Part shown: piece by piece, positions 32,791 through 43,323 of the stretch | Layout of the letters: each line of letters opens with the position of its first letter | Numbering within the stretch: the stretch's first letter is position 1 | Assembly (NCBI GenBank): GCA_030789695.1 | Contig: CM061133.1 | Span: 93,409,248 to 93,473,247 of the forward strand | Length of the DNA stretch: 64,000 nucleotides | Origin: Scilla litardierei | Taxonomy: Eukaryota > Streptophyta > Magnoliopsida > Asparagales > Asparagaceae | Reading direction: 5' to 3' | Translations under genes and position numbers: made by a program | The notes under the pieces: generated by a model | Told to the model about the DNA's origin: nothing | What the model saw: only the letters and a program-made list of their open reading frames with translations | The model's database searches: none

Positions 32791-33765
32791 GGGGAGTGAG
32801 ACCAGAGATGGACCTCCTCATCCCAGCTGCATATGTGCTTGAGCCCGAGGGCGCTCAGCAGGAGCCCCTCCTCGTCCCTCTAGCCCCAGAGATCCAGATC
32901 CCACAGCATGCACCTAATTTGATCCCTACCCTGACACTTCTGCCCAAACCTCTGCCAGTGTCAGGAGCACCGTTGCTGTGTCCACCTCCACCACCGCCAT
33001 CACCACCTCCGTGCCGTCGAGTGATGTCCCCATTTCTTATGTGAGCTTTGAGAGAACCTCCACCGCTGCACTTGAGAGAGGCGAGCTTTTCCTTGTTTCG
33101 ACGGCTGAGACACTGTCCTCACCGGATTTCTCGACCCACGGGGAGTCATTTTGAGTTGATTTGACGACCTCCCCAGTCGTCAACCCTTCTGTCTCTGCCA
33201 CCGCAATTTTTACCGAGAGTGTCGTGACGTCTGATCCCACATCTGTGTCTACGACATCTTTGCCTGTCTCGCTCTCTGTCGCCCCTTCATCTTCTACCGC
33301 TGCATACACTCCTGAGAGCATTCCTGTGTCTCAGCCTCCCACCGAGGCTGAGCGTCTTTTAGCGAGCACCGCACCTCACCCACACCCACTAGTGGCCCCA
33401 CTCGTCTACGGTGGCTGTGTGTGTCAGCCTCGATCTCCTCCCCTGCGACCCTCTGCCCCTGCTCCTGACACCCTCGTCCAGCACCTCCGTGCTGTAGAGA
33501 GGCCGTCAATGGACTCGGAGCGGATTTTCGGGCTCTCGTCGCCACCGTTAGCTCTGTGCAGGCACGCATCGCCCTTCTGCCAGGTATTCAGGTCATCCTG
33601 AACCAGATTCTTGTTCACCTGCCACAGCCTTCACCTGCCGCACCCCGTCACATCTCTCAGCAGCCTTCACCACCATCACCCTCTCCCACCATAGGGAGGT
33701 GCTGGCTTCCCACCACCTGCTTAGGAACACACTTGCTGCCTCTCATATTTTTGCAGATGCTCTGA
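32791..33765 (+). pseudogene. Proline/serine/threonine-rich tail of the env-like region, element D
   Basis: Open stretches at 32796-33044 and 33161-33601 are rich in Pro, Ser and Thr (for example PPPPPPSPPP near 32985-33015). They lie directly downstream of the env-like remnant in different frames. Low-complexity C-terminal tails are usual in these proteins, so this is probably the end of the same decayed gene. Confidence 0.45.
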
Positions 33766-35642
33766 TTGATATTTTCACTGCTGATTTTGCACCCCTGTCA
33801 CCCACATATTTTGATCACTTTTTGCTGGGCTTTGTCTATATCCGTTTGGGGGAGAGGTTGTATTTCTGGGCCATTCTATTGTGCTCCCATAATGTGTTTG
33901 CTCATCACATCCATCATATGCATTCTGCACCTATCACATACATATCCATTCCATTTACTTTCATTTTCACTTTTTATCATGCATGCATCCGCACCCACCC
34001 ATCCCTCTCATTTATGCCCTTGTGCCACACTTAGCACCTTAAGGACACTGTGCAATTTAGCTTGGGGGAGTGAGTGTCTAACGCATTTTTTATTCCCTTC
34101 ATTTTTTATCTTTATTTTTCTACCTTTCTTTTTTTCCACTTATTTCCACCCACCTTTTCATTTTTTTCTCATGCATCACGTTTTCTTACTTTCTGCGTGT
34201 GTTGCATTCGCATTGTTACTTCTTATTTTTCCGTTATCCTTATTTCTTTTATCTTATTTGCTAGAAATGAATTCCCCATGATGACGATGACTTGGAGTTA
34301 GCTTGCTCTTATATGCGTATTTTCTTGCCACGACATCGTTTTCTATTTCAGATATCATATGATATGCATCGCCTTGCATTTGAGCATAGTAACCTTCATC
34401 TTTATAATGTGATTATGAATGTAATTCTAGCATTAACTGAGTCAAAAAATTTATATCGTATACTTTTCATAGAAAACACACCAAGTTTCACGCATTGATT
34501 GCCTAGACTTGGAGTACTGCTTTGTTATCTGCTATCACTTCTATTTGCATGAAATTGTACGCTCAACTTCACAGTTGATTGAGTGTATGCCTTTTTGATA
34601 TGACTAGATTAGTGTACTTTCTGAAATCAAACTGAGTAGATTACATTACCTTGCTGAAAGTTGTCGTGCACATACAAAAGAGTGAACTGAGCGTTGCATA
34701 TTTTTCTTTCTCCACATATCTTGAACATCATCTCTGTACTTATAATCATTGGTGAACTTCCCCTTAGTAAATCTTATATTTGCATCTTCCCCATGCTAAA
34801 AAATCCAAGCTCCATTATCCCAAAATCAAAAGAAAAAAATACATGCATATCTTTCCATCTATGATTTGGGATTGTTATTGTGTATATTGCTTTCTTCAAA
34901 AAAAAAACACACACACACAAAAGAAAAAAGGTGGAGAAAAAAGAGAAAAGAAAAAACAAGAAGAAGTTCATCTGTATATGCACAATCCTTCCTTCTTTCC
35001 TTTTCTATTTCTCCTCTATTCCTATGGAGCTTCAAAAAAATGGAAAAAGTCATATTGTTCTATTTGATGACACCATGCTTATAGATAAGCTTGGGGAAGG
35101 GGATCCAATGATGTGTGAGAGAGTGACTACCATTATGTGCATGGCGAACTAAGCTAGGTAATTTTTGATACTTAGGAAGATTACTAGAGTATTACGAAGT
35201 CTATGAATTGAATGATTGGCATGTATTTCATGAATACCATCTCTTTCTACTCTTATCGCTTTATATTGTGTGATATCTCTTATACTCCAAGCAGAAAGTG
35301 ATCAATTGAAAAGTGTGCAATCTATGATTACGTATATCATTTTAGATGCCTTAGACGATGCTAATTCTAGAATGATTTCATATTTCATATCATTTTGACA
35401 TTCTTGGTATCTATATCAAATGCACCTATATATGATATGATATCGAGGTAAAAATCTTTGGTATGTTTTATTCATCGTTCGCTATTTGAGTAAGCGACTA
35501 CATGTCCTGAGAGAATAATCTAGCACCTCCCTCTTTGTCTTCTTTTCTATTTTTCTTTTTCATTTTCCTTATTTTTATCCACCGGATTCGTCGTTTTACT
35601 CATCTTCCTCGAGGACGAGTAAGAGGAAAGATTGGGGAATTT
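33766..35642 (+). other. Long AT-rich 3' untranslated region of element D with polypurine tracts
   Basis: Contains T-rich stretches (34080-34270) and an A/C-rich run with a (CA) microsatellite (34898-34970). G-rich purine tracts occur at 34064-34077 (gcttgggggagtga) and 35087-35102. The one directly before the LTR (about 35620-35642, aggaaagattggggaatt) is the functional candidate. No coding motif seen. The phrase ctcgaggacgagtaag before the tract is typical of Athila 3' ends. Confidence 0.65.
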
Positions 35643-36091
35643 TGACCGGTCCATATTTTACACCTTTTTCTGCATGTTTGCATATCATTTCGATCGCCCA
35701 TATCGCGGTTTTCATGATTATTCGACGATATTGCGTTGCTTTTCACTATTTCTTGTTTTTGTCAGATTTCAGGAAATATGGAGCGATCAGGAGCATAAAT
35801 GAGATCAAGGTACTTACACACATACCAGAGCATCGCCCATGGCCCTATCAAGGAGCTAGCAGTGCTAGATGAAGAGTGGAAGAAGAAGAAGATCGATAGA
35901 ATCGACAAAGAGGCGAGGAGGAGAAGATTTGACTCCAGAAACATGCCACTCGACCGAGTACGCAGTTCACTCGGCCGAGTGAAGAAGCGTACTCGGCCGA
36001 GTACGACTGATACGAGAAAGCCTTGTGCCGCAATGCAGTTGGCCGAGTAGTTACTTTCACTCGGCCGAGTAGACAACTCCACTCGATCGAG
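35643..36091 (+). repeat. 3' LTR of element D, first part (U3)
   Basis: Starts TGACCGGTCCATATTTTACACC, matching the start of LTRs E and H. Contains palindrome motifs from 35948 on. Interrupted at 36092 by element T inside the motif ctcgatcgag. Confidence 0.85.
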
Positions 36092-37828
36092 TGTCACGAC
36101 CCGCTTCCCTGAAATGGAGGCGAGACGTGAAAAGGTCCGCACGGGAGTCGAGCTGTGAAGCCCCAAACCCGATAAGCGTCCACAATACATAAGCAGGTCC
36201 CTGTAACCACAACAGAATAGCAATAATAACACAAGGCGAGACTGAAATAAAATTCCACATCCCACAAATTGTCCAACATCAACAAAAGTCCAACATCCAG
36301 AAAAGCCACCAGGCTAAAAGAAAAGAGTCTAAAGGCCCAGAACAAGGCCAACAAAAGAAACGACAACAACCAAGCAAAGTATAGGTGCCACGCACCGATA
36401 ACGAAACAACTGTCTAACAAAAGTAAAACACAACGAGGACACTAGGACTGGTCCCGAGTGTCCACGTACTCCCCGTCAAACACAAGCACGGGCTCGGCGT
36501 CAGCAAACACCTCGTCCTCAACTAGTAACTCAGGCTCGGGCTCTAACATGTGTCACCCAAAAGAGAAAAGGGGCACATGTCAGCAAGTCGAAAGACTTGT
36601 GCAAGGAAACGGGAATAATGGTAAACTAGCAACCTAGCAATTAAATCATGGTGCATGGCAATTAAAGTACGGTGGTAACAAGTGAGGTAAAGGAGAGTAC
36701 ACGTGGCAAGTATCAAGTAGTAGGGGTGACATGTAATGTCAAGTAACAAGTAAGGTAGAGTATAGTACAAGTGGCGAGGGGTTGTTGTGACATGTAATGT
36801 CAAGTAACAAGTACAAGTACAAGGGATCACTCAACGAGTGCCCTATTGCCCGCAGGCTGTGTTCAAGTATCAAGTACAAGGGATCACTCAACGAGTGCCC
36901 TATTGCCCGCAGGCTGTGATGAGCTCGTCTTCTGGAACACGAGCCAGAAAGTGTAATTGATGAGTATGGCGTAGGGGTGCACCTAGCCGGAACAAGTAAC
37001 ACTAGTATGTAGCGATGGTACGCAATCACGATGAGTATTCAAGCATGCAATGACATAAGCAGATAATTCGCATACCGTTAATTAAATTAAACGTGACAGG
37101 CGAAATGCAATGACATGAACATATTCGCGTACCGTTTATTTAAAATAAACATGACAGTTAAAATGCAATAGCAGTTAAGGATGCATGGATGACATGAACA
37201 TTTATTACGCGTACCGTTAAGGGAAATTAAACGTGACATACAAGCATGATGAAGGTGACGGACCAAGCTTCGTTGACAAGCTAGGTCAATGGCGTCTAAA
37301 CGGCTATCCTTTCACCGTCTAGTCTCTTTTACGCTAAAGCAAGGTAAATGGCCTAAGACATGGCCCAAATCAAGAGATGCAAGTTTCACTTGCCTAACAC
37401 CGGGGATTTACGATCACTTCGTCACACGGATGCTATCTACGGGGGAAATCGCTGTTATGGGGGAAACAAGCACCAAACACTTGAAATTAATTAGGGTTTC
37501 ACCAAAATTATAAATGAGTTATAAAAACAACGGTAGATCGATTTCTTACCGAGAGGAGACGGAAGGAACACTCCGGGGAACCCTAGGATCAGATCTGGAA
37601 GCGAATGGAGAAGTTTGGGGAAACTAGGGTTTTGGGTGATTTTGGGGATTTGATGGATTTTGGGTGTGATTTGAGGAAGATGAGAGGTAGATAGGGTAGA
37701 TGGATGGTTGGGATGATGGATTAAGGGCTTGGAATGAAGCAATGGAGCTTGGAGGAAGGTGGGGGATCAATGGGGGCGATTTTAGGGTTTAGGGTCGAGT
37801 TGGAGGGGAAGAAAACGTTTGGGTTGGG

Positions 37829-37836
37829 TATTTATA
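37829..37836 (-). promoter_or_regulatory. TATA box of element T (3' LTR copy)
   Basis: TATAAATA on the minus strand, followed by ccc. The active 5' LTR copy is at 45061-45068. It lies about 50 bp after the last palindrome of the array. Confidence 0.75.
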
Positions 37837-37885
37837 GGCTAGGCTGGCGGCTAGGGCAAAACTAGGGTATACAGCACTAGTTAGT

Positions 37886-38290
37886 CGGTCAAAGAACAAC
37901 CACTGACCGACTAGTTTGACAACTAGTCGGTCGGTCGACCAATGCAGACCGACTAAGTGTAAACAGTAGCTACAGGTGAAATTAGGATCTAGAATTAGTC
38001 GGTCCATGAACAAGTACTGACCGACTAGTTTAGCATCTAGTCAGTCGATGAACGTTCTTAGACCGACTAAGAGTAAACAGTAACTGATACAAAAATAAGA
38101 TGATGAGTTAGCCGGTTCAAGAAGCATTGCTGACCGACTAGTTTGCAACCTAGTCGGTCAACCAACGTTCTTCGACCGACTAACGATAAACAGTAGCTTC
38201 TTCAGAAAATTAGAAAGCTCACTAGTCGGTCTAAGAAGGATTACCGACCGACTGGATCGTCATCTAGTCGGTCGGTGGCCCTTCTTACAC
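37886..38290. repeat. TAGTCGGTC/GACCGACTA inverted-repeat array in T LTR
   Basis: About five pairs of tagtcggtc ... gaccgacta with spacers of roughly 12-18 bp; adjacent pairs are joined by short linkers such as agtttgacaac. The second copy is at 45114-45522. The arms are complementary, so each pair can form a hairpin. Confidence 0.88.
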
Positions 38291-38568
38291 CGGCTAATGA
38301 GCACAGAAAAGTTCCGATACGGAGCGCGAGGCCCCGTGATCGAATCCTAAGACTCCTAGGCTTGATCTAATAGTTAGATATGACCGTTATGAAGTCCGTC
38401 ACGAGTGACATACTTCGAAATCGACAATCCTAAGGAAGAAGTGAGAAAATACGACGAATCGATCGAAAATGAAATCTACGGAGACGAAAACCACACACAG
38501 AGGAGAAAATCCACCAAAACATATATTATATTATATTATAATCAGATACAAGAAAAGCAGTCGTTACA

Positions 38569-38581
38569 TCCTCCCCAACTT
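38569..38581 (-). other. Polypurine tract of element T
   Basis: On the minus strand aagttggggagga directly precedes the 3' LTR start TGTAACGAC. Confidence 0.85.
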
Positions 38582-38613
38582 AAGACAAATTCCGTCCTCA
38601 GAATTCCAAATAC

Positions 38614-41600
38614 TCACGAGTCCGGAAACAAAAGTGGGAAACGCTCTCGCATCTCATCCTCATTCTCCCAAGTAGACTCTCCAGGTGAACCGTGTCGCCA
38701 CATCACCCTCACAAGATCGACGACCTTGTTCCGAAGCGATTTCTGACGCCTGTCCAGAATCTGCACTGGATGCTGGTCATACGTCATATCGGGGCGAACG
38801 GTAATCTCCGAAAAATCCACCGCATGAGACGGATCGCTAATGTATCGACGAAGCTGCGACACATGGAAAACATTGTGAACTCCTTCCAAAGATGGCGGCA
38901 AGGCCAAGCGATAAGCTACCTCGCCAACCCTCTCCAAAACGTCAAATGGTCCAATGTATCGCGGGCTCAACTTTCCACGCTTCCCGAAACGAATCACACC
39001 ACGATTCGGGGAAATCTTCAAGAACACATGGTCGCCCGGCTGAAACTCCATAGGACGACGCTTAGCATCCGCCCAATGCTTAAAACGGTCCTGAGCAATT
39101 CTCAACTTCTCCCGAATATTCCTGACGATATCCACGGCCTCCACAATCATCTCAGGTCCCAACAACTCCCGATCACCAACGTCATCCCAACTCAATGGCG
39201 ATCGACATTTCCTCCCATAAAGAGCGGCGAAAGGTGCCATGCCAATACTCGCCTGGAAGCTGTTGTTGTAGGAAAACTCCACCAAGTGTAGATGGTCCTC
39301 CCACGAACCCTTGAAATCCAACATGCACGCCCTCAGCATGTCTTCCAAAATCTGAATCGTCCTCTCGGACTGGCCATCCGTCTGCGGATGGTACGCCGTG
39401 CTGAAACTCAGACGCGTACCCAAACTCTTCTGCAAACTCTGCCAGAACTGAGATGTGAACCTCGTGTCTCTGTCAGACACGATACTCACGGGGACTCCAT
39501 GAAGTCGCACAACTTCCTCCATATATCTCCTTGCTAGCGCCTCAGTGGACTGTCCCACTCGGAACGGAATAAAGTGCGCAGATTTGGTCAACCGATCTAC
39601 GATCACCCAAATCGCGTCATTCTGCTTCGGACTCCGAGGTAGTCCAGTCACGAAATCCATAGTGATGTGCTGCCACTTCCACTCCGGAATCGGAAGCGGT
39701 TGTAGCAACCCGGCCGAACGCTGATGCTCCGCCTTCACTTGCTGGCAAACCAAGCACTTGGCTACACTCCGAGCCACGCTCCTCTTCATACCATGCCACC
39801 AATAATTCAGACGAAGATCCTGGTACATCTTGGTGCCACCAGGATGCACAGAATACGGCGAACTGTGTGCCTCCACCATCAACTCCTCTCTGATATCCCC
39901 AGCGGGCACACACAACCTGGCTCCAAACCTCAGCGAGCCATCCTCATGAATCAAAAAGTCAGTCCGCAGTCCGGCTTCCACCATCTCCCGAATCCTTACC
40001 AACTTCGGATCCTCAGCCTGGCCAGCCTTAATCCGATCCACGATCGTCGACTGTACCTGCATGTACATCAACGAAGAAGCCTCTCCAGGAAGAACAATCT
40101 CCACGCCAGACTCGCAAAAATCCTGCTGCAATCTCCACTGTGAGGTCAAAATCATCACCGCCGGAAGCCTACTCAAAGCATCCGGAACCACATTCACCTT
40201 GCCAGGGTGAAACTGCAAATCAATATCATAATCCGCCATAAGCTCCAACCACCGACGCTGTCGCATGTTGAGCTCCTTCTGAGTGAAAATATACTTCAAG
40301 CTTTTGTGATCGGTGAAAATCTTCACTTTCTCACTCAGCAAGAAGTGCCTCCAAATCTTAAGAGCAAACACAACGGCAGCCAACTCCAAATCATGCGTCG
40401 GGTAATTCTTCTCATGAACCTTAAGCTGACGAGACGCATACGCCACAACATGCCCATGCTGATGCAACACACAACCGAGACCCTTGCCAGAAGCATCGCA
40501 AAAGATCTCAAATCCACCGCTGCGATCAGGCACGACAAGAATAGGGGCAGTCGTCAACCTTTCCTTCAGAACACCAAAAGCACCCTCACAATCACCCGAC
40601 CAAACATAAGCAACATCCTTCCGCGTCAACCTGGTCATCGGCTCAGCAATACGGGAAAAGTCCTTAATGAATCGCCGATAATAACCAGCAAGTCCAAGAA
40701 AACTCCGAATCTCAGACGCTGACGACGGAACAGGCCACTCCCTGATGGCCCGAATCTTCTCGGGATCCACTGAAATACCATCTCCAGTCACCACATGACC
40801 GAGAAAAGCAACTCGATCCAGCCAAAACTCGCACTTCGAAAACTTAGCATACACCCGATGCTTCCTCAAAATCTCCAACACCGTCCTTAAGTGCGAGGCA
40901 TGCTCTTCCTCCGACTTCGAATAGATCAGAATGTCGTCAATAAAGATAACGACAAACTTATCCAAAAAGTCGTAGAAAATCAGGTTCATCAGATTCATGA
41001 AAACTGCGGGCGCGTTAGTTACGCCGAAAGGCATAACCACGAACTCATAGTGTCCATACTTCGTCCTGAACGCTGTCTTCGGAACATCTCCCTTCTTCAC
41101 CTTCAACTGATGGTAACCACTCCTCAAATCCAATTTAGAAAACACCCTCGAACCTCCAAGCTGATCAAAAATATCATCGATGCGAGGCAACGGGTATTTA
41201 TTCTTAATGGTTACCGCATTCAACTCCCGATAGTCCACGCACATGCGACACGAACCATCCTTCTTCTTAACCAACAACACCGGTGCTCCCCACGGAGACA
41301 CGCTAGGATTAATATAACCCTTCTGCAAGAGCTCATCCAACTGCTTCCGCAACTCCTCCAATTCTGCAGGTGCCATACGATACGGCGCCTTCGAAATTGG
41401 CTGCGCACCTGGAACAAGATCGATAGAAAATTCCAAAGCTCGATCAGGCGGCAAACCAGACATCTCCTCGGGGAAGACGTCGCCAAAATCTCGCACCACA
41501 GCTGGCCACTCCAGCTCCATCTGCATAGCCACAGCCTCCACCGGCCTGGCCCGAAATCTGACAGGACCAAGCGAACTGCTACCACGACTGAACTCAAACA

Positions 41601-41936
41601 CTGGATGTCCGGGGATCTCGAACACCACCTTCTTCCTCCTGCAGTCGATCGTAGCATAGAAGCCCGCAAGCCAATCCATCCCAAGAACTGCATCATAGTT
41701 GATGATGTCGTGGACAATGAAATCAGCGAAAAGCTCATGTCCACAGACCACCAACGAGCAAGAATTGCAACCACGATGCACCGAGACCACACCATTCCCT
41801 GTGACGATATTCCAACTCTTGGGGAGAGGGGATGTCGACAAGGAATGCCTCTCCACGAAGCTCCGAGAAATAATGCACATCGATGCACCAGAGTCAAAGA
41901 GGACTCGCGCAGGAAATGTGCACACCAAAATCACAC
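38614..41936 (-). CDS. Tekay-like protease-RT-RNase H-integrase (pol), element T
   Basis: Uninterrupted frame encoding the replication enzymes. Numbering from the nominal frame start 22 codons before the protease aspartate: protease VLFDSGAS at 20-26; RT with [12 protein letters not shown] near 240, [12 protein letters not shown] near 277 and catalytic FIDD at 339-342; RNase H with [10 protein letters not shown] and [10 protein letters not shown]; integrase HHCC finger ending CLVCQQVK, catalytic MDFVTGLP and VSDRDTRF, and the [11 protein letters not shown] glutamate segment. It ends with the GPY/F module [19 protein letters not shown] and a chromodomain-like tail, [21 protein letters not shown]. 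The frame opens inside a probable intron, so translation likely comes from spliced gag-pol RNA. Confidence 0.95.
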
Positions 41937-42048
41937 CTAACAAGCAATTAACAATCAAAACCTAGTCTAGCAAACAATCATGAGCAAGCACCCAAAATAA
42001 TCAAAATCAAACTAACTAAGGAAGATAAATAGCTAGAATGAGCGTTAC
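41937..42048 (-). other. Probable GT-AG intron joining gag and pol of element T
   Basis: On the minus strand GCAG|GTAACG (donor after 42049) and TTGTTAG|GTGTG (acceptor before 41936) bound 112 nt. Removing it fuses the gag frame to the pol frame in phase. The junction reads continuously into the usual sequence before the protease. Unspliced RNA would end Gag 22 codons into the intron at a TGA (41978-41980). A CTCAT branch-like motif lies inside. Predicted from sequence only. Confidence 0.65.
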
Positions 42049-43180
42049 CTGCAATAACTTCATCCACGGCCATGCTCTCCTCCTCAGTCATCAGAAAGGC
42101 CTGCCCTCTCGGCGGAACAGCCTGCCGAAAAGCCTGTCTCTGTGGAACAAGAGGCGCTCCACGTCCAACGGGCACAGGAGCTCGCTGCTGCAACGGCTGT
42201 GCTGCAATAGGAGCCCGCCAAGGCTGCCTCGACTTCGGACACTCCCGGATGGTGTGGGCAGGATCTCTACAGACAATGCACTGCCCTAGAAACCTCCTAC
42301 ACTGATCCCTGAGGTGTCCAGTCTTGCCACAGAAATGGCAAGTCTTCAGAATAGGCCCTCCTGGCCTCTTGAACTGCACCGGATGACTAGGCTTGAAACC
42401 AGGCCTAACCACCGCCCTGGCCTGCTCCATAGGCCTCTTCCCAGCTCCAGAAACATGTCTCTTCCTCTGATTCAAATTTAACTCTTGCCGCCTCGCAGCA
42501 ATCAGAACCTTCTGATATGTCTCCAAGTCAGAAGAGGTCACAAAGCTCTGAAGCTCCAAGGCAAGTCCCTGAAGAAATCGCTGAGCTTTCTCATCGGCAT
42601 CCTGCACCATCTTAGGTGCAAACCGACTGAGCCTCGTGAACTCCTGGTGGTACTGATCCACCGACAAGCTCCCCTGCTTCAGATCTATGAAGCGCTGCAG
42701 CATCACCTGTCTAGCAGCCTTCGGGAAGAACTCTCCATCAAATCTGGACTTGAAGGTAGCCCAGACGATCGGCTCCACCAGCATCTTCTCTTCAGCATCC
42801 CACCAATTCCTGGCGTTATCCTTCAGCTGCCTCTTAGCCAGATCAACCCATCCAGCCGGGTTAATCTTCGCCATTGCCAAGTTATCCTCAATGTTCCTTA
42901 TCCACTCGTCGGCAGCCAGAGGACCCTCAGAACCATCAAAATATGCGGGACCCAGCTCCCGAAATTGCTTCGCTCCTGGCTCAGAGCGTGGGGCATCCGG
43001 AAGAGCCCGGGAAGCTCAAGCAGGTGGGGCATTCTGGACGTGCAGGAGCACGCCCTGCTGCACCTGCATCATCTGGATCATCATCCGCATCATCTCACCG
43101 CTGGTGGGTTCCCGCTCAGGCTCCTCATCATGAGGGGGCGCACCACTACCTCCACCACGGGTGAATCGCCTTCCCGCCAT
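41978..43180 (-). CDS. Tekay-like gag with one premature stop, element T
   Basis: ATG at 43178-43180 starts MAGRRFTRGG, 143 nt inside the 5' LTR. Codon 55 is TGA (43016-43018); the frame is otherwise open. Downstream come the retrotransposon-gag core (GPAYFDGSEGPLAADEWI, NARNWWDAEE, FDGEFFPKAARQVMLQRFID, LKQGSLSVDQYHQEFTRLSRF), a basic linker, and the zinc knuckle CHFCGKTGHLRDQC with a second cysteine cluster CIVCRDPAHTIREC. The coding exon probably ends at 42049. The stop is in a CpG-like context, suggesting one recent C-to-T change in an otherwise young element. Confidence 0.92.
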
Positions 43181-43323
43181 CTAGTGACACAGAAAACGAA
43201 TCAGATTAGACTCATAGCTTATGACTCGGACGTCGAACTTAATTTGTTGGACATTCAAATATTATTATCGCCATTCCAAGAATCGCAGTTACAGAAGGAC
43301 CTGCATGGGCCACCACTAAAACC
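43181..43323 (-). other. 5' leader of element T
   Basis: 143 nt between the 5' LTR end and the gag ATG. On the minus strand the first bases are ggttttagtggtggcccatg; no good match to the initiator-Met primer site was seen, so the primer tRNA is unidentified. Confidence 0.5.

Larger units (their letters stand above)
36092..38568 (-). repeat. 3' LTR of element T
   Basis: On the minus strand it runs TGTAACGACTG...TCGTGACA. U3 holds a palindrome array (37886-38290), then a TATA box (37829-37836). The transcribed part has several short duplications, including two copies of a 48-bp segment at 36824-36920. Confidence 0.95.

Noticed and set aside
33766..34281. Plus-strand frame with hydrophobic stretches, as a possible membrane protein of an env-like gene
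   Set aside because: T-rich untranslated sequence gives Phe/Leu/Ser runs in several overlapping frames at once; no conserved text.
38692..41965. Several plus-strand frames of 80-350 codons opposite the Tekay pol
   Set aside because: Shadows of the intact minus-strand pol; no recognisable motifs.
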